Shown piece by piece: positions 1-7,902 of a stretch of DNA of 64,000 nucleotides. A program made the translations under genes and the position numbers. Position 1 is the first letter of the stretch. Every line of letters starts with the position of its first letter. The notes below the pieces were generated by a model. It saw only the letters and a list, made by a program, of their open reading frames with translations, made no database searches and was not told the DNA's origin. The DNA comes from Flavobacterium tistrianum (GTDB taxonomy: Bacteria; Bacteroidota; Bacteroidia; Flavobacteriales; Flavobacteriaceae), in the NCBI RefSeq assembly GCF_003254545.1, contig NZ_QJRH01000069.1, positions 186,001-250,000 on the forward strand. Reading direction: 5' to 3'.

Positions 1-13
1 GAGCCTTTGAACC

Positions 14-1138
14 TTAAAGGGTTTTCAAACTCTCAATAAGCCAATCGATATCTTCTTTGGTATTATAATGACTAAATGAAATTCGGAGATTTGGTAATTT
101 TAAATCAGTCTCCGAAAGCATTTCATTTAAGACATGTGAAGGTTTTATACTTCCAGACTGACAAGCGCTTCCTCTAGAAACTGCAATTCCTTTCATATCC
201 AAACTAAAAAGCAGCATCGAAGTTTTGTCTGATGAAAAAGGCAGAATAATATTGATGATATTATAGAAATCATCTTTCTTTCCGTTTATTCTAAAATCTG
301 GAAAATGAATTTCTAACTGTTCAATTAGATATTTTTTTATTCCAAGGATATAAGCTCTTTCTTCATTTAGTTTTTCATAAGAAATAGATAAAGCTTTTGC
401 CATTCCAGCAATCTGATGCACGGCTTCTGTCCCGGCACGAAGTCCTTTTTCTTGTTCACCACCAAAAAGCAAAGGCTGTAAACCAGAATTTTTTCTGATA
501 AAAGCAAATCCAATTCCTTTTGGCCCGTGAAATTTATGTGCACTTGCCAAAATAAAGTCAACCGGAGTCTTTTGCAGATCAATTTCAGTTTTCCCTACAG
601 ACTGAACTGTATCCGAATGAAACAGAGCATTATACTGCTTGCAAATCAAGCTAACGCGATCTAGATCTAAAACAGTTCCCGTTTCGTTGTTTACATGCAT
701 TAAACTTACTATTGTCTTTTTTTCATCAGACAATAAATTTGACAAATGCGTTAAATCCAAACTTCCGTCTGCATTTACATTCACGTAATCAACCTGAACA
801 TTGTACTCTTCCTGAAGCGCCCAAACGGTATGCAAAACCGCATGGTGTTCAATTTTTGAAGTAATAATTCTTTCAACTTTTAAATCTTCTACTGCAGAAC
901 GTAGAATCCAGTTGTCGGCTTCAGTCCCGCCAGAAGTAAAAATTATTTCTTGAGCAGTGCAATTAAGATGCTTCGCAATGCTCTTTCTCGAAAGCTCTAA
1001 TATTGTTTTGCCGTTTCTTCCGAAACTATGCGTAGACGATGGATTTCCGTAATCCTCAAGCATTATTTTTGTCATTTCCTGAATTACTTCAGGACGCATG
1101 GCAGTTGTTGAGGCATTATCTAGATATACTTTTTTCAT
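14..1138 (-). CDS. Cysteine desulfurase (NifS/IscS-like)
   Basis: PLP-dependent aminotransferase-fold enzyme that removes sulfur from L-cysteine as an enzyme-bound persulfide for Fe-S cluster or thiolated tRNA synthesis in the cytoplasm. The 374-residue protein opens with YLDNASTT, has the PLP lysine in SAHKFHGPKG (about K202) and the persulfide cysteine in SRGSACQSG (about C326), so both catalytic residues are present. I chose the ATG at 1138 because the 8 codons upstream of it are not part of the family's usual N-terminus. A TAACTTTG element (1144-1151, minus strand) lies only 5 nt before this start, which suggests a very short or absent leader. No isc/suf partners are in view, so the acceptor is unknown. 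The protein is the usual length and looks intact. Confidence 0.93.
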   Translation of the reverse strand: MKKVYLDNASTTAMRPEVIQEMTKIMLEDYGNPSSTHSFGRNGKTILELSRKSIAKHLNCTAQEIIFTSGGTEADNWILRSAVEDLKVERIITSKIEHHAVLHTVWALQEEYNVQVDYVNVNADGSLDLTHLSNLLSDEKKTIVSLMHVNNETGTVLDLDRVSLICKQYNALFHSDTVQSVGKTEIDLQKTPVDFILASAHKFHGPKGIGFAFIRKNSGLQPLLFGGEQEKGLRAGTEAVHQIAGMAKALSISYEKLNEERAYILGIKKYLIEQLEIHFPDFRINGKKDDFYNIINIILPFSSDKTSMLLFSLDMKGIAVSRGSACQSGSIKPSHVLNEMLSETDLKLPNLRISFSHYNTKEDIDWLIESLKTL

Positions 1139-1225
1139 TGCTGCAAAGTTAAGAAATATCAATTGTCAAATCTTAAATATCATTTGGCAATTTTTTCACT
1201 ATTTTTGACCCAAATAAATTTTACG

Positions 1226-2212
1226 ATGAAAAAATATGCTGCCCTCCTGTTATTTGCTCTTTTTTTAAACGGATGCGATGATGGAGATTTGACTGTAGAT
1301 AAAATAGATTTTGAAGATATTGCAGAATCTCAAGCTTGTGATGTTACAACAAATACCTTGCTTTACAAACTTAAGCCTCAGGAAGCTCTACTACTTCAAA
1401 TGCCAGAAGGATCAATTAAAAATGATCCGGGTGAATACACTTATACTATAGACGCAAAAACATATAATGTTGTTTATAGAGCTTATGATGGAGCTGTTGC
1501 AAAAGAAAACATTTGCGGTTTAATTCCTCCAAGCACTCCAAAAGTAACTGAAGAATGGCTTGCAACAAACGGTATAATTGAAATTTCAACAACTCAAAAT
1601 GAAGAACCGAACAAAACTGACGATGGAACAAGAATAACAGGATATACCCATAGTATAATTTTTAGAAATATTACTTTTCAAAAGCCTGCAGGAGATCAGA
1701 TCGAACCAAAATTTGAATTTGGATTGTATAAAACTATAGTAACACCTGCCAATCTTACTTTTAGAACAAACCCAAATGGTTCTGCTTATGAGTGTGACGA
1801 AATTGCTAGAGTTTACAACTACAATAATACATTTTACTTATCTATTGATGATATCGATCCTGCTTTACTTGTCAATGTTGTTACTCCAACCAACCAACCT
1901 CGCACAAGTTTAATAACAGCAACACAAAATAAAGTGTTTTACAAAACTGCAAAAGAGGGAACCGGATCTATAACACCAGCTTTTGTTTGCTCTAAAATAC
2001 AACCATCAGCACCTGCAATTGAAGAGACTTGGACTGGCCAACTTGGAGTTGCCAATACAAGTGGAATTATTGAAGTAACGACTACTTTAACTGGACAAGT
2101 TTACGAGCACACAATCGTGCTTAAAAATGTAATTTTACAAAAAGGAAACAGCAGTTTTAAATTGGGAAGCAGTTTTGTTCTTGGAAAAATTACTAGAGCA
2201 GCAACAATCTAA
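1226..2212 (+). CDS. Lipoprotein with two tandem homologous modules
   Basis: Predicted outer-membrane lipoprotein of unknown function, about 328 residues. The N-terminus MKKYAALLLFALFLNGC is a signal peptide with lipobox; the acidic DDGD after the Cys resembles the Bacteroidetes surface-lipoprotein export signal. The body is an internal duplication: each half begins with a Cys (CDVTTNTLLYKL and CDEIARVYNYNN), has a second Cys before PS.P (ICGLIPPSTP and VCSKIQPSAP), then E.W, then GIIEISTT or GIIEVTTT, then YTHSIIFRNITFQK or YEHTIVLKNVILQK. The Cys pairs could be disulfides. The ATG at 1226 is chosen because it starts the signal peptide; a longer frame back to 1163 would bury it. I do not recognise the family. 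Confidence 0.8.
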   Translation: MKKYAALLLFALFLNGCDDGDLTVDKIDFEDIAESQACDVTTNTLLYKLKPQEALLLQMPEGSIKNDPGEYTYTIDAKTYNVVYRAYDGAVAKENICGLIPPSTPKVTEEWLATNGIIEISTTQNEEPNKTDDGTRITGYTHSIIFRNITFQKPAGDQIEPKFEFGLYKTIVTPANLTFRTNPNGSAYECDEIARVYNYNNTFYLSIDDIDPALLVNVVTPTNQPRTSLITATQNKVFYKTAKEGTGSITPAFVCSKIQPSAPAIEETWTGQLGVANTSGIIEVTTTLTGQVYEHTIVLKNVILQKGNSSFKLGSSFVLGKITRAATI

Positions 2213-2257
2213 AAAACACAGATTTCTAAGAAGAAATCAGCAGAAATAATTCTTACA

Positions 2258-2320
2258 AAAAAACGTTTGTTTTTTGAGATGATTTTACAACTAAATCGAA
2301 TCAAAAAACAGACGTTTTTT
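2258..2320. terminator. Long inverted repeat between convergent genes
   Basis: Arms at 2258-2277 and 2301-2320 pair over 20 bp with one wobble position and a 23-nt loop. The arms carry A- and T-runs at their ends, so the structure could terminate transcription from both the duplicated lipoprotein gene and the convergent Smr-domain gene. Confidence 0.6.
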
Positions 2321-2361
2321 TATGCTTTACAAGTAGGCTTTTTATGCCCTTAAAAGCTGTT

Positions 2362-2913
2362 TTATTTATTGTTTTGTCTTATATAAACTTCTGTAGCTCC
2401 AAGACCATATTTTTGATAATTGGCATCCTGGAAATCAATTCCGTCATAACGGCCCAATAAAAAATCAAGTTCGGCTTTTAAAATTCCTTCGCCAACTCCA
2501 TGAATAAAAACGATTTTCGGAATGCGATTTCTTATCGCAAATTCAATATGTCTTTTTGCCGTTTCTGTCTGGAGTGTCAAAATATCATAGTTTGACATTC
2601 CGCGTTTATTAGGAACCAATTTTTCGATATGCAAATCAAATTCTGGAACGCCAACATCACGCTTTTCTTTCTTTTCTTTGACAAAACTTCTCGGTTTTGG
2701 CTCAGTTTTCTCTTTTGAAACTTCATCTAAATTAATTCTTTTAATAGAATTCATTAAATTACTGGTTTCTTGAATTTTAAGTAATTCATTGACTAAAAAT
2801 GTCATCATAAAACCATCTTCCGTTTCAATTAAGACCTCGTTATTTTTAACCGAAACTACCGTTCCGTTTATGGCTTCATCTAATACTGAAACCTTATCTC
2901 CTTTTGCCAGCAT
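2362..2913 (-). CDS. DUF2027/Smr-domain protein
   Basis: Cytoplasmic 183-residue protein. Residues 1-50 form a small beta-rich module (GDKVSVLDEAINGTVVSV) and residues about 100-180 are a Smr domain, the nuclease/nucleic-acid-binding module also found at the C-terminus of MutS2: FDLHIEKL, then the KIVFIHGVGEGIL segment and the closing GATEVYI. The linker is rich in K and E. In Bacteroidetes this pairing is usually annotated as DUF2027 domain-containing protein. Its ATG lies 2 nt after the stop of the small membrane-protein gene upstream, and a GAGGAG ribosome-binding-like sequence sits in the end of that gene, so the two are probably translated from one transcript. The substrate is unknown. 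Confidence 0.85.
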   Translation of the reverse strand: MLAKGDKVSVLDEAINGTVVSVKNNEVLIETEDGFMMTFLVNELLKIQETSNLMNSIKRINLDEVSKEKTEPKPRSFVKEKKEKRDVGVPEFDLHIEKLVPNKRGMSNYDILTLQTETAKRHIEFAIRNRIPKIVFIHGVGEGILKAELDFLLGRYDGIDFQDANYQKYGLGATEVYIRQNNK

Positions 2914-2915
2914 TC

Positions 2916-3089
2916 CTACTCCTCTTTGTCGTTATTTTTACTTGGTGTTTTTGCACTCAGCTGCATCATTCCGAACATGAAAACTACAATTGCAGCAATC
3001 ATGATATAGATGTTTTTTTCTTCCGAAACCTGTTCGTATAACGCAACCGAAATCGCAAGAATCATTATTATAATTTTAAAAGTTTTCAT
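2916..3089 (-). CDS. Small membrane protein (57 aa)
   Basis: A 57-codon frame beginning MKTFKIIIMILAISVALYEQ and ending KNNDKEE, read from the sequence on the minus strand. It has two hydrophobic stretches (about residues 4-18 and 28-43) separated by the polar VSEEKN and a charged tail, so it looks like a two-helix membrane protein. It lies immediately upstream of, and nearly abuts, the Smr-domain gene. Codon use and A/T third positions match the neighbours. The family is not recognised. It is supported by operon position and frame integrity rather than by homology. Confidence 0.65.
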   Translation of the reverse strand: MKTFKIIIMILAISVALYEQVSEEKNIYIMIAAIVVFMFGMMQLSAKTPSKNNDKEE

Positions 3090-3197
3090 CCTCTCTTTAT
3101 TTTAAGATTTCAAAAATATAAAACTTTCAGAAAGTCCCTCAATACCACTCCAAACGTTTGTCATAATTTTTTAGTAAAATTGCAAAAAAGATCTGCC

Positions 3198-3482
3198 ATG
3201 AGTTTAGAGAAATATATGCTTCCTTGTATGTTCAAAACCGTGTTTGGTTATGACTGTTTGGGGTGTGGTTTTCAGAGGTCTTTATTCTTACTTTTTCAAG
3301 GCGATTTTTTAGCAGCCTTTAAAATGTATCCAGCAATTTACACCTGCCTTTTACTCTTCATTTTTTCAGCTTTTCATTTTCTAGATAAGTCAAGAAATTA
3401 TAAAAAAATGATTTGGAGAATGGCCATTATAAATCTATTTTTTATGCTTGGTGGATATTACCTGAAGCACTTTTATTTTTAG
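3198..3482 (+). CDS. DUF2752 family membrane protein
   Basis: Small protein of about 94 residues with the DUF2752 signature: LPCMFKTVFGYDCLGCGFQRS at the N-terminus, then the GDFLAAFKMYP stretch and two hydrophobic helices (about residues 50-65 and 74-90). The conserved CxxCGxQR motif is present; the family function is unknown. A TTG at 3180 could also start the frame, but the ATG at 3198 fits the family better. The TAG stop lies exactly at the beginning of a 7-bp tandem repeat, so changes in repeat number would leave the protein unchanged. Confidence 0.8.
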   Translation: MSLEKYMLPCMFKTVFGYDCLGCGFQRSLFLLFQGDFLAAFKMYPAIYTCLLLFIFSAFHFLDKSRNYKKMIWRMAIINLFFMLGGYYLKHFYF

Positions 3483-3550
3483 ATTTTAGATTTTAGATTT
3501 TAGATTTTAGATTTTAGATTTTAGATTTTAGATTTTAGATTTTAGATTTT
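3481..3550 (+). repeat. Tandem repeat, AGATTTT x 10
   Basis: Ten perfect head-to-tail copies of the heptamer AGATTTT occupy exactly 70 nt right after the DUF2752 stop codon. Perfect short arrays of this type usually vary in copy number between strains. Confidence 0.95.
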
Positions 3551-3582
3551 CTAAAAATCGCTTCGCTCTTTTTTGGAATTTG

Positions 3583-3600
3583 TCCCGATAGCTATCGGGA
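3583..3600. repeat. 18-bp perfect palindrome, copy 1
   Basis: TCCCGATAGCTATCGGGA is its own reverse complement. The identical palindrome occurs at 21946-21963. It lies between the heptamer array and the DUF1003 gene. Confidence 0.85.
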
Positions 3601-3626
3601 TTAAAAATTGGAATTTTAAATATCTT

Positions 3627-4328
3627 TCACTTCTTAATCTGATCCAAAATATCGTTCATCATCTCTATTTGAACTTTTTGAATTTCGATCAATTCTTGCT
3701 GCTGATGCATAATCAAATGATCAATTTTATCGTGAATTAATCTAATCTCCAATTCTGATTTCAGATTAATCATAAAATCTTTTTTAGCACGATTACGATC
3801 TTTTTCTTCTTGACGGTTTTGACTCATCATAATAACAGGTGCCTGCAAAGCTGCCACACAAGACAAAATTAGATTTAAGAGAATAAACGGATAAGGATCA
3901 AATCCTTTGTTTAAAAAAATAAAAACATTTGAGCCAATCCAAAGCGTAATAAAAACCACGAAAGAAATAATAAAAGTCCAGCTTCCTCCAAAATCAGCCA
4001 CTTTATCGGCCACTATCTGCCCTAAATTCCTCGTTTCTTCCTCTTCTTCTACAATGCTCACAATCGATTTATCTTCTTTCAATGAAGAAATTACATTTTT
4101 CTCCATTGCAGAAAGCGCTCCAATTTCGGAGGAAAGATAATTTGAAATATATTTTTGGCGATAAACATTTAACTCATTTATAGAAATGCAGTCTTCACCA
4201 TCAAAATCAGGATATTCTTTTTTAATTAATCCCAAAATCGGATCATGAATTGCTCTTCCATATATTTTCTCATTTTCGGGAAAAGAAATCCCAGAAATAT
4301 CACTTTTAAATGTTTGGCTGTTTTTCAT
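3627..4328 (-). CDS. DUF1003 membrane protein
   Basis: 233-residue inner-membrane protein. Residues 1-95 are hydrophilic; about residues 105-170 carry the DUF1003 signature (DKVADFGGSWTFIISF, then FDPYPFILLNLILS and QAPVIMMSQNRQ) with two transmembrane helices. The C-terminal 60 residues (KDFMINLKSELEIRLIHDKI, then repeated Q/E/I-rich heptads) look like a coiled coil. Known DUF1003 proteins have no firmly established activity. It appears monocistronic, convergent with the DUF2752 gene. Confidence 0.85.
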   Translation of the reverse strand: MKNSQTFKSDISGISFPENEKIYGRAIHDPILGLIKKEYPDFDGEDCISINELNVYRQKYISNYLSSEIGALSAMEKNVISSLKEDKSIVSIVEEEEETRNLGQIVADKVADFGGSWTFIISFVVFITLWIGSNVFIFLNKGFDPYPFILLNLILSCVAALQAPVIMMSQNRQEEKDRNRAKKDFMINLKSELEIRLIHDKIDHLIMHQQQELIEIQKVQIEMMNDILDQIKK

Positions 4329-4518
4329 TTTAATATATTTTAAAAGCTAATTTACGCAATAAACTTCTTAAGAATTGCATAAAAAAGAACAGTTTAGAAT
4401 TCGTTTTTTATCACAAATCAAACTTTGCAAAGAAAATTTCTTTAGTTAAATCGTGGTTTTATTTCCAAAAAACGCCTTACTTTTAACGTTCCAAAATTAT
4501 TCATTCATTTTTACCATT

Positions 4519-5310
4519 GTGACAAAAGACAATATCATACAAAATATACGAGCTTTAAAGAGCCATTCACACATAAATTACGGCATTAAAACCAAAACGG
4601 AAGACTTTACAGAAAAGCTTTTTTATACCCTATTTGATTCGAATGCGGCGTTGGACGAAAGCATTGACGAACTAGAGTTTCGCTTTAAAGAAATTGCAGT
4701 TTTGGCTTGCAAAAAACCTCAAAATTTATGCGAATCAATTTGGGACCGCTTTTTAGAAAAACTTCCCGGAGTTTTAGAAAAGCTAAATCAAGATGCCGAA
4801 TATATTCTTGAAAACGATCCCGCTTCAAACAGTATTGATGAGGTTTATCTGGGGTATCCTGGATTTTATGCGATTGCAATTTACAGACTAAGCCACGAAT
4901 TATATCATCTCGATTTATTGCTTTTTTCTCGTTTGATGAGCGAATATGCGCATAGAATCACAGGTACAGATATTCATGCCGGAGCCGATATTGCATCTCC
5001 ATTTTTTATCGATCACGCAACAGGTATTGTAATTGGCGAAACTACTGTTATTAAAAAACATGTAAAAATCTATCAGGGGGTTACGCTTGGTGCATTAAGT
5101 GTAAGCAAAGAAATGAAAAATGCCAAAAGACATCCAACTGTAGAAGCCAATGTTTGCATTTATGCCAATGCAACTATTCTGGGCGGAGAAACTGTAATTG
5201 GAAAAAACAGTATTGTTGGAGGAAATGCTTGGATTACAAAATCTATTCCCGCAGATTCTATCGTTTTAAACACCACAACTACTGAAGTTAAAATAAAAGA
5301 AAAAAAATAA
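4519..5310 (+). CDS. cysE: Serine O-acetyltransferase
   Basis: Transfers acetyl from acetyl-CoA to L-serine, giving O-acetylserine for cysteine synthesis. About 263 residues: a helical N-terminal domain followed by a left-handed beta-helix of hexapeptide repeats (from GTDIHAGADI through GATIL-type turns) with the active-site segment FFIDHATGIVIGE and the typical ITGTDIH. The GTG at 4519 (MTKDNIIQNIRAL) is preferred because the 22 preceding codons from a GTG at 4453 are hydrophobic and atypical; neither start has an obvious Shine-Dalgarno sequence. The stop is 1 nt before the cysM ATG, so the two form an operon that makes and consumes O-acetylserine. Confidence 0.92.
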   Translation: MTKDNIIQNIRALKSHSHINYGIKTKTEDFTEKLFYTLFDSNAALDESIDELEFRFKEIAVLACKKPQNLCESIWDRFLEKLPGVLEKLNQDAEYILENDPASNSIDEVYLGYPGFYAIAIYRLSHELYHLDLLLFSRLMSEYAHRITGTDIHAGADIASPFFIDHATGIVIGETTVIKKHVKIYQGVTLGALSVSKEMKNAKRHPTVEANVCIYANATILGGETVIGKNSIVGGNAWITKSIPADSIVLNTTTTEVKIKEKK

Positions 5311-5311
5311 C

Positions 5312-6199
5312 ATGAATTCACATAAATTATTAAACCTAATTGGCAATACTCCATTAATGGAAACGGTCAATCTGGTTAAAAATAAAAACGTCAAACTTTT
5401 ACTGAAACTGGAAGGAAACAACCCGGGAGGAAGTGTAAAAGACAGAGCTGCATACAATATGATTGCTGCCGCTTTGGAACGAGGCGACATCAAAAAAGGA
5501 GATAAATTAATTGAAGCAACTAGCGGAAATACTGGAATTGCTTTGGCTATGATTGCTCAATTGTTTGGAATTGAAATCGAATTGGTTTTACCAGAAGATT
5601 CAACCAAAGAACGTACTCAGACTATGCGTGCTTATGGTGCAACAGTTATCCTTACACCTGCAAGCGAAGGAATTATCGGCTCTAGAGATTATGCAGATAA
5701 AAAAGTCGCTCAAGGCGGATACTTGATGCTAAATCAATTTGCTAATGATGACAACTGGAAAGCGCACTATAAAACAACTGGACCAGAAATTTGGAATGAT
5801 ACTGACGGAACTGTAACGCATTTTGTTTCTGCTATGGGAACAACTGGAACCATTATAGGAACTTCTACTTATTTGAAAGAAAAGAATCCAAACGTACAGA
5901 TTATTGGCGCGCAGCCAAGCGATGGCTCTCAGATTCCTGGAATCCGTAAATGGCCACAGGAATATCTTCCAAAAATATTTGATGCTTCTAAAGTTGACAC
6001 GGTTATCGATGTGAGCGAAGAAGAAGCACGTGCTATGACCAAAAGATTGGCTCTTGAAGAAGGCGTTTTTGCTGGAATGAGTAGCGGAGGTTCTGTTTCA
6101 GTTGCTCTAAAAATCGCTGAACAATTAGAGTCTGGAGTTGTGGTTGCTGTAATTTGTGATCGTGGCGACCGTTATTTATCTTCGGATTTATTTGACTAA
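5312..6199 (+). CDS. cysM: Cysteine synthase B (O-acetylserine sulfhydrylase)
   Basis: PLP enzyme that condenses O-acetylserine with sulfide (or thiosulfate) to give cysteine. The 295-residue protein has the PLP lysine in GGSVKDRAA, the substrate loop TSGNTG, and the PLP-phosphate loop region SAMGTTGTIIG. The length and the short C-terminus suit the CysM branch. It follows cysE after a single nucleotide, so expression is likely coupled. Nothing looks broken. Confidence 0.93.
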   Translation: MNSHKLLNLIGNTPLMETVNLVKNKNVKLLLKLEGNNPGGSVKDRAAYNMIAAALERGDIKKGDKLIEATSGNTGIALAMIAQLFGIEIELVLPEDSTKERTQTMRAYGATVILTPASEGIIGSRDYADKKVAQGGYLMLNQFANDDNWKAHYKTTGPEIWNDTDGTVTHFVSAMGTTGTIIGTSTYLKEKNPNVQIIGAQPSDGSQIPGIRKWPQEYLPKIFDASKVDTVIDVSEEEARAMTKRLALEEGVFAGMSSGGSVSVALKIAEQLESGVVVAVICDRGDRYLSSDLFD

Positions 6200-6201
6200 A
6201 G

Positions 6202-6298
6202 AAGGTACAAAGCGACAAAGGTTCAAAGGGACAAAGTTTCTAAACTTTCCCTAAAAAAACTTTGTCCCTTTGAACCTCTGAACCTTTGAACCTAAAAA
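6202..6298. repeat. Intergenic inverted repeat, family A
   Basis: A 21-bp perfect inverted repeat (6219-6239 and 6257-6277) built from AGGTTCAAAGGGACAAAG-type sequence, flanked by further partial copies of the same words. Related elements lie at 12985-13164, 53467-53567 and 61268-61378. It could act as a transcription terminator after cysM, but the arms are not followed by a long T-run. Confidence 0.8.
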
Positions 6299-6301
6299 GA
6301 A

Positions 6302-7288
6302 ATGAATTATAGAAAACTAGGAAAAACAAATTTTAACATCTCCGAAATCTCCCTTGGCACTTGGCAAGTTGGAGGAAAATGGGGATCGGGTTTTGACAAT
6401 AAAACGGCCGACGAGCTTTTGAATACGGCTATTGACAATGGCGTAAACTTTATTGATACTGCCGATGTTTACGAAAACGGATTAAGTGAAACTGCCGTTG
6501 GAAGGGTGGTTCGCTCTCGTTCTGAACGAATTTTTGTTGCCACAAAATGCGGACGCCAGATAAATCCGCATGTGAATGAAGGATATACTCCAAAAGTGCT
6601 TCAAAAATTTGTTGAAGACAGTTTAAAAAGAACTGGTTTAGAAACACTTGATTTAATTCAATTGCACTGCCCGCCTACAGAAGTTTACTATCGTCCTGAA
6701 ATATTTGAACTTTTTGACCGATTAAAAGATCAAGGAAAAATTCTTAATCTTGGAGTAAGCGTTGAAAAAGTCGAAGAAGCTTTAAAAGCTATCGAATATT
6801 CGAACGTAACAACGGTTCAGATTATTTTCAATCTATTTCGCCAACGCCCTTCTGAATTATTTTTCTCAGAAGCCAAAAAGAAAGACATTGGAATTATCGC
6901 AAGAGTTCCACTGGCAAGCGGGCTTTTAACTGGTAAATTTGATTCAAAAACTACTTTCGAACCTCAGGATCACCGTAATTTTAATCGTAACGGAGAAGCT
7001 TTTGATAAAGGCGAAACTTTTTCTGGAATTGATTATGAACTAGGTTTAAAAGCAGTTGAGGAATTAAAAGCTTTATTTCCAGAATCAAAAAATCTAGCAG
7101 CCATTGCTCTTCAGTGGATTTTGAGTTTTGATGAAGTAAGTTGCATTATTCCAGGTGCATCAAAAACAGAACACGTTCTATCTAATTTATCGGTTTACGA
7201 TACTCCAAAATTAACTTCAGAGCAGATTGCTGCCATGAATAAAATCTACAACGATTTGATCAAATCTTCTGTTCATCAGCTTTGGTAA
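6302..7288 (+). CDS. Aldo/keto reductase
   Basis: NAD(P)H-dependent oxidoreductase with a TIM barrel, 328 residues, cytoplasmic. The catalytic tetrad is visible: Asp in FIDTADVYENG, Tyr in the same segment, Lys in FVATKCGR and His in LIQLHCPP. The cofactor-binding C-terminal part is seen in IIPGASKTEHVLSN. Start MNYRKLGKTNFNISEIS is typical of the YajO/Gcy-like branch. The physiological substrate cannot be told from sequence. It stands alone between repeat-filled spacers. Confidence 0.9.
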   Translation: MNYRKLGKTNFNISEISLGTWQVGGKWGSGFDNKTADELLNTAIDNGVNFIDTADVYENGLSETAVGRVVRSRSERIFVATKCGRQINPHVNEGYTPKVLQKFVEDSLKRTGLETLDLIQLHCPPTEVYYRPEIFELFDRLKDQGKILNLGVSVEKVEEALKAIEYSNVTTVQIIFNLFRQRPSELFFSEAKKKDIGIIARVPLASGLLTGKFDSKTTFEPQDHRNFNRNGEAFDKGETFSGIDYELGLKAVEELKALFPESKNLAAIALQWILSFDEVSCIIPGASKTEHVLSNLSVYDTPKLTSEQIAAMNKIYNDLIKSSVHQLW

Positions 7289-7308
7289 AACTTATATAAA
7301 AGTTTTTT

Positions 7309-7342
7309 AAGATGTTGAAATTCGCAATAATTTCAGCATCTT
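7309..7342. terminator. Hairpin after aldo/keto reductase
   Basis: Arms 7309-7321 and 7330-7342 form a 13-bp stem with one wobble and an 8-nt loop. There is no T-run after it, so termination is only a possibility. Confidence 0.4.
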
Positions 7343-7442
7343 GAAATCTTAAAACCACTAAAGAAAATTTTTCTTACAGCTTAAACGCAACCTTTTCTTT
7401 ATCAGCACATCTAATAATAAAACTAACCATAAATCACTAACC

Positions 7443-7853
7443 ATGAAAAAACTAAGTTTTATATTATTCGTTGCATCACTAACATTCATTTCTTGCAACA
7501 ACGACGATTCTTCAACTACTCAAGAACAAGAGAAAGCAAAGTTAGACCGAATGTATGAGGAAATCGCACAACTTTCTGGCATTAATACTCAACAGTGCAC
7601 AGATTCTAATGATTGGGCTTTTACAAGTATTGCTACAACAACAGTTTGCGGCGGAAATAGCTACATTGCTTACTCTAAAAAAACCAATACAACAGTTTTC
7701 TTAGACAAAGTGAAAGCATATAATCAATCTTATGCTGACTTTAATAAAAAATGGAATATTATTATACTTTGCGATAATATGGTTATACAGCCAACAGGCG
7801 TAAAATGTGTTGATGGGAAACCACAATTATCGTACGATCCTGTATTGCATTAA
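7443..7853 (+). CDS. Hypothetical lipoprotein (136 aa)
   Basis: Signal peptide MKKLSFILFVASLTFISC ends in a lipobox Cys, followed by NNDDSS, an acidic stretch resembling the Bacteroidetes surface-export signal. The mature part has four Cys (in QQCTDSND, TTTVCGGN, IILCDN and VKCVDG), which could form two disulfides. I do not recognise the family. It is a single gene ahead of a likely bidirectional terminator. Confidence 0.75.
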   Translation: MKKLSFILFVASLTFISCNNDDSSTTQEQEKAKLDRMYEEIAQLSGINTQQCTDSNDWAFTSIATTTVCGGNSYIAYSKKTNTTVFLDKVKAYNQSYADFNKKWNIIILCDNMVIQPTGVKCVDGKPQLSYDPVLH

Positions 7854-7860
7854 AAAACTT

Positions 7861-7899
7861 AAAAAAGCTGTTGGACTAAAATCTTAACAAGCTTTTTTT
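7861..7899. terminator. Bidirectional terminator between convergent genes
   Basis: Arms 7861-7872 (AAAAAAGCTGTT) and 7886-7898 (AACAAGCTTTTTT) pair with one bulge and end in A/T runs on either strand. It separates the lipoprotein gene from the convergent histidine kinase gene. Confidence 0.65.
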
Positions 7900-7902
7900 C
7901 TT

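Noticed and set aside
3481..3550. Possible CRISPR array
   Set aside because: The units are head-to-tail heptamers with no spacers between them, so it is a simple tandem repeat.
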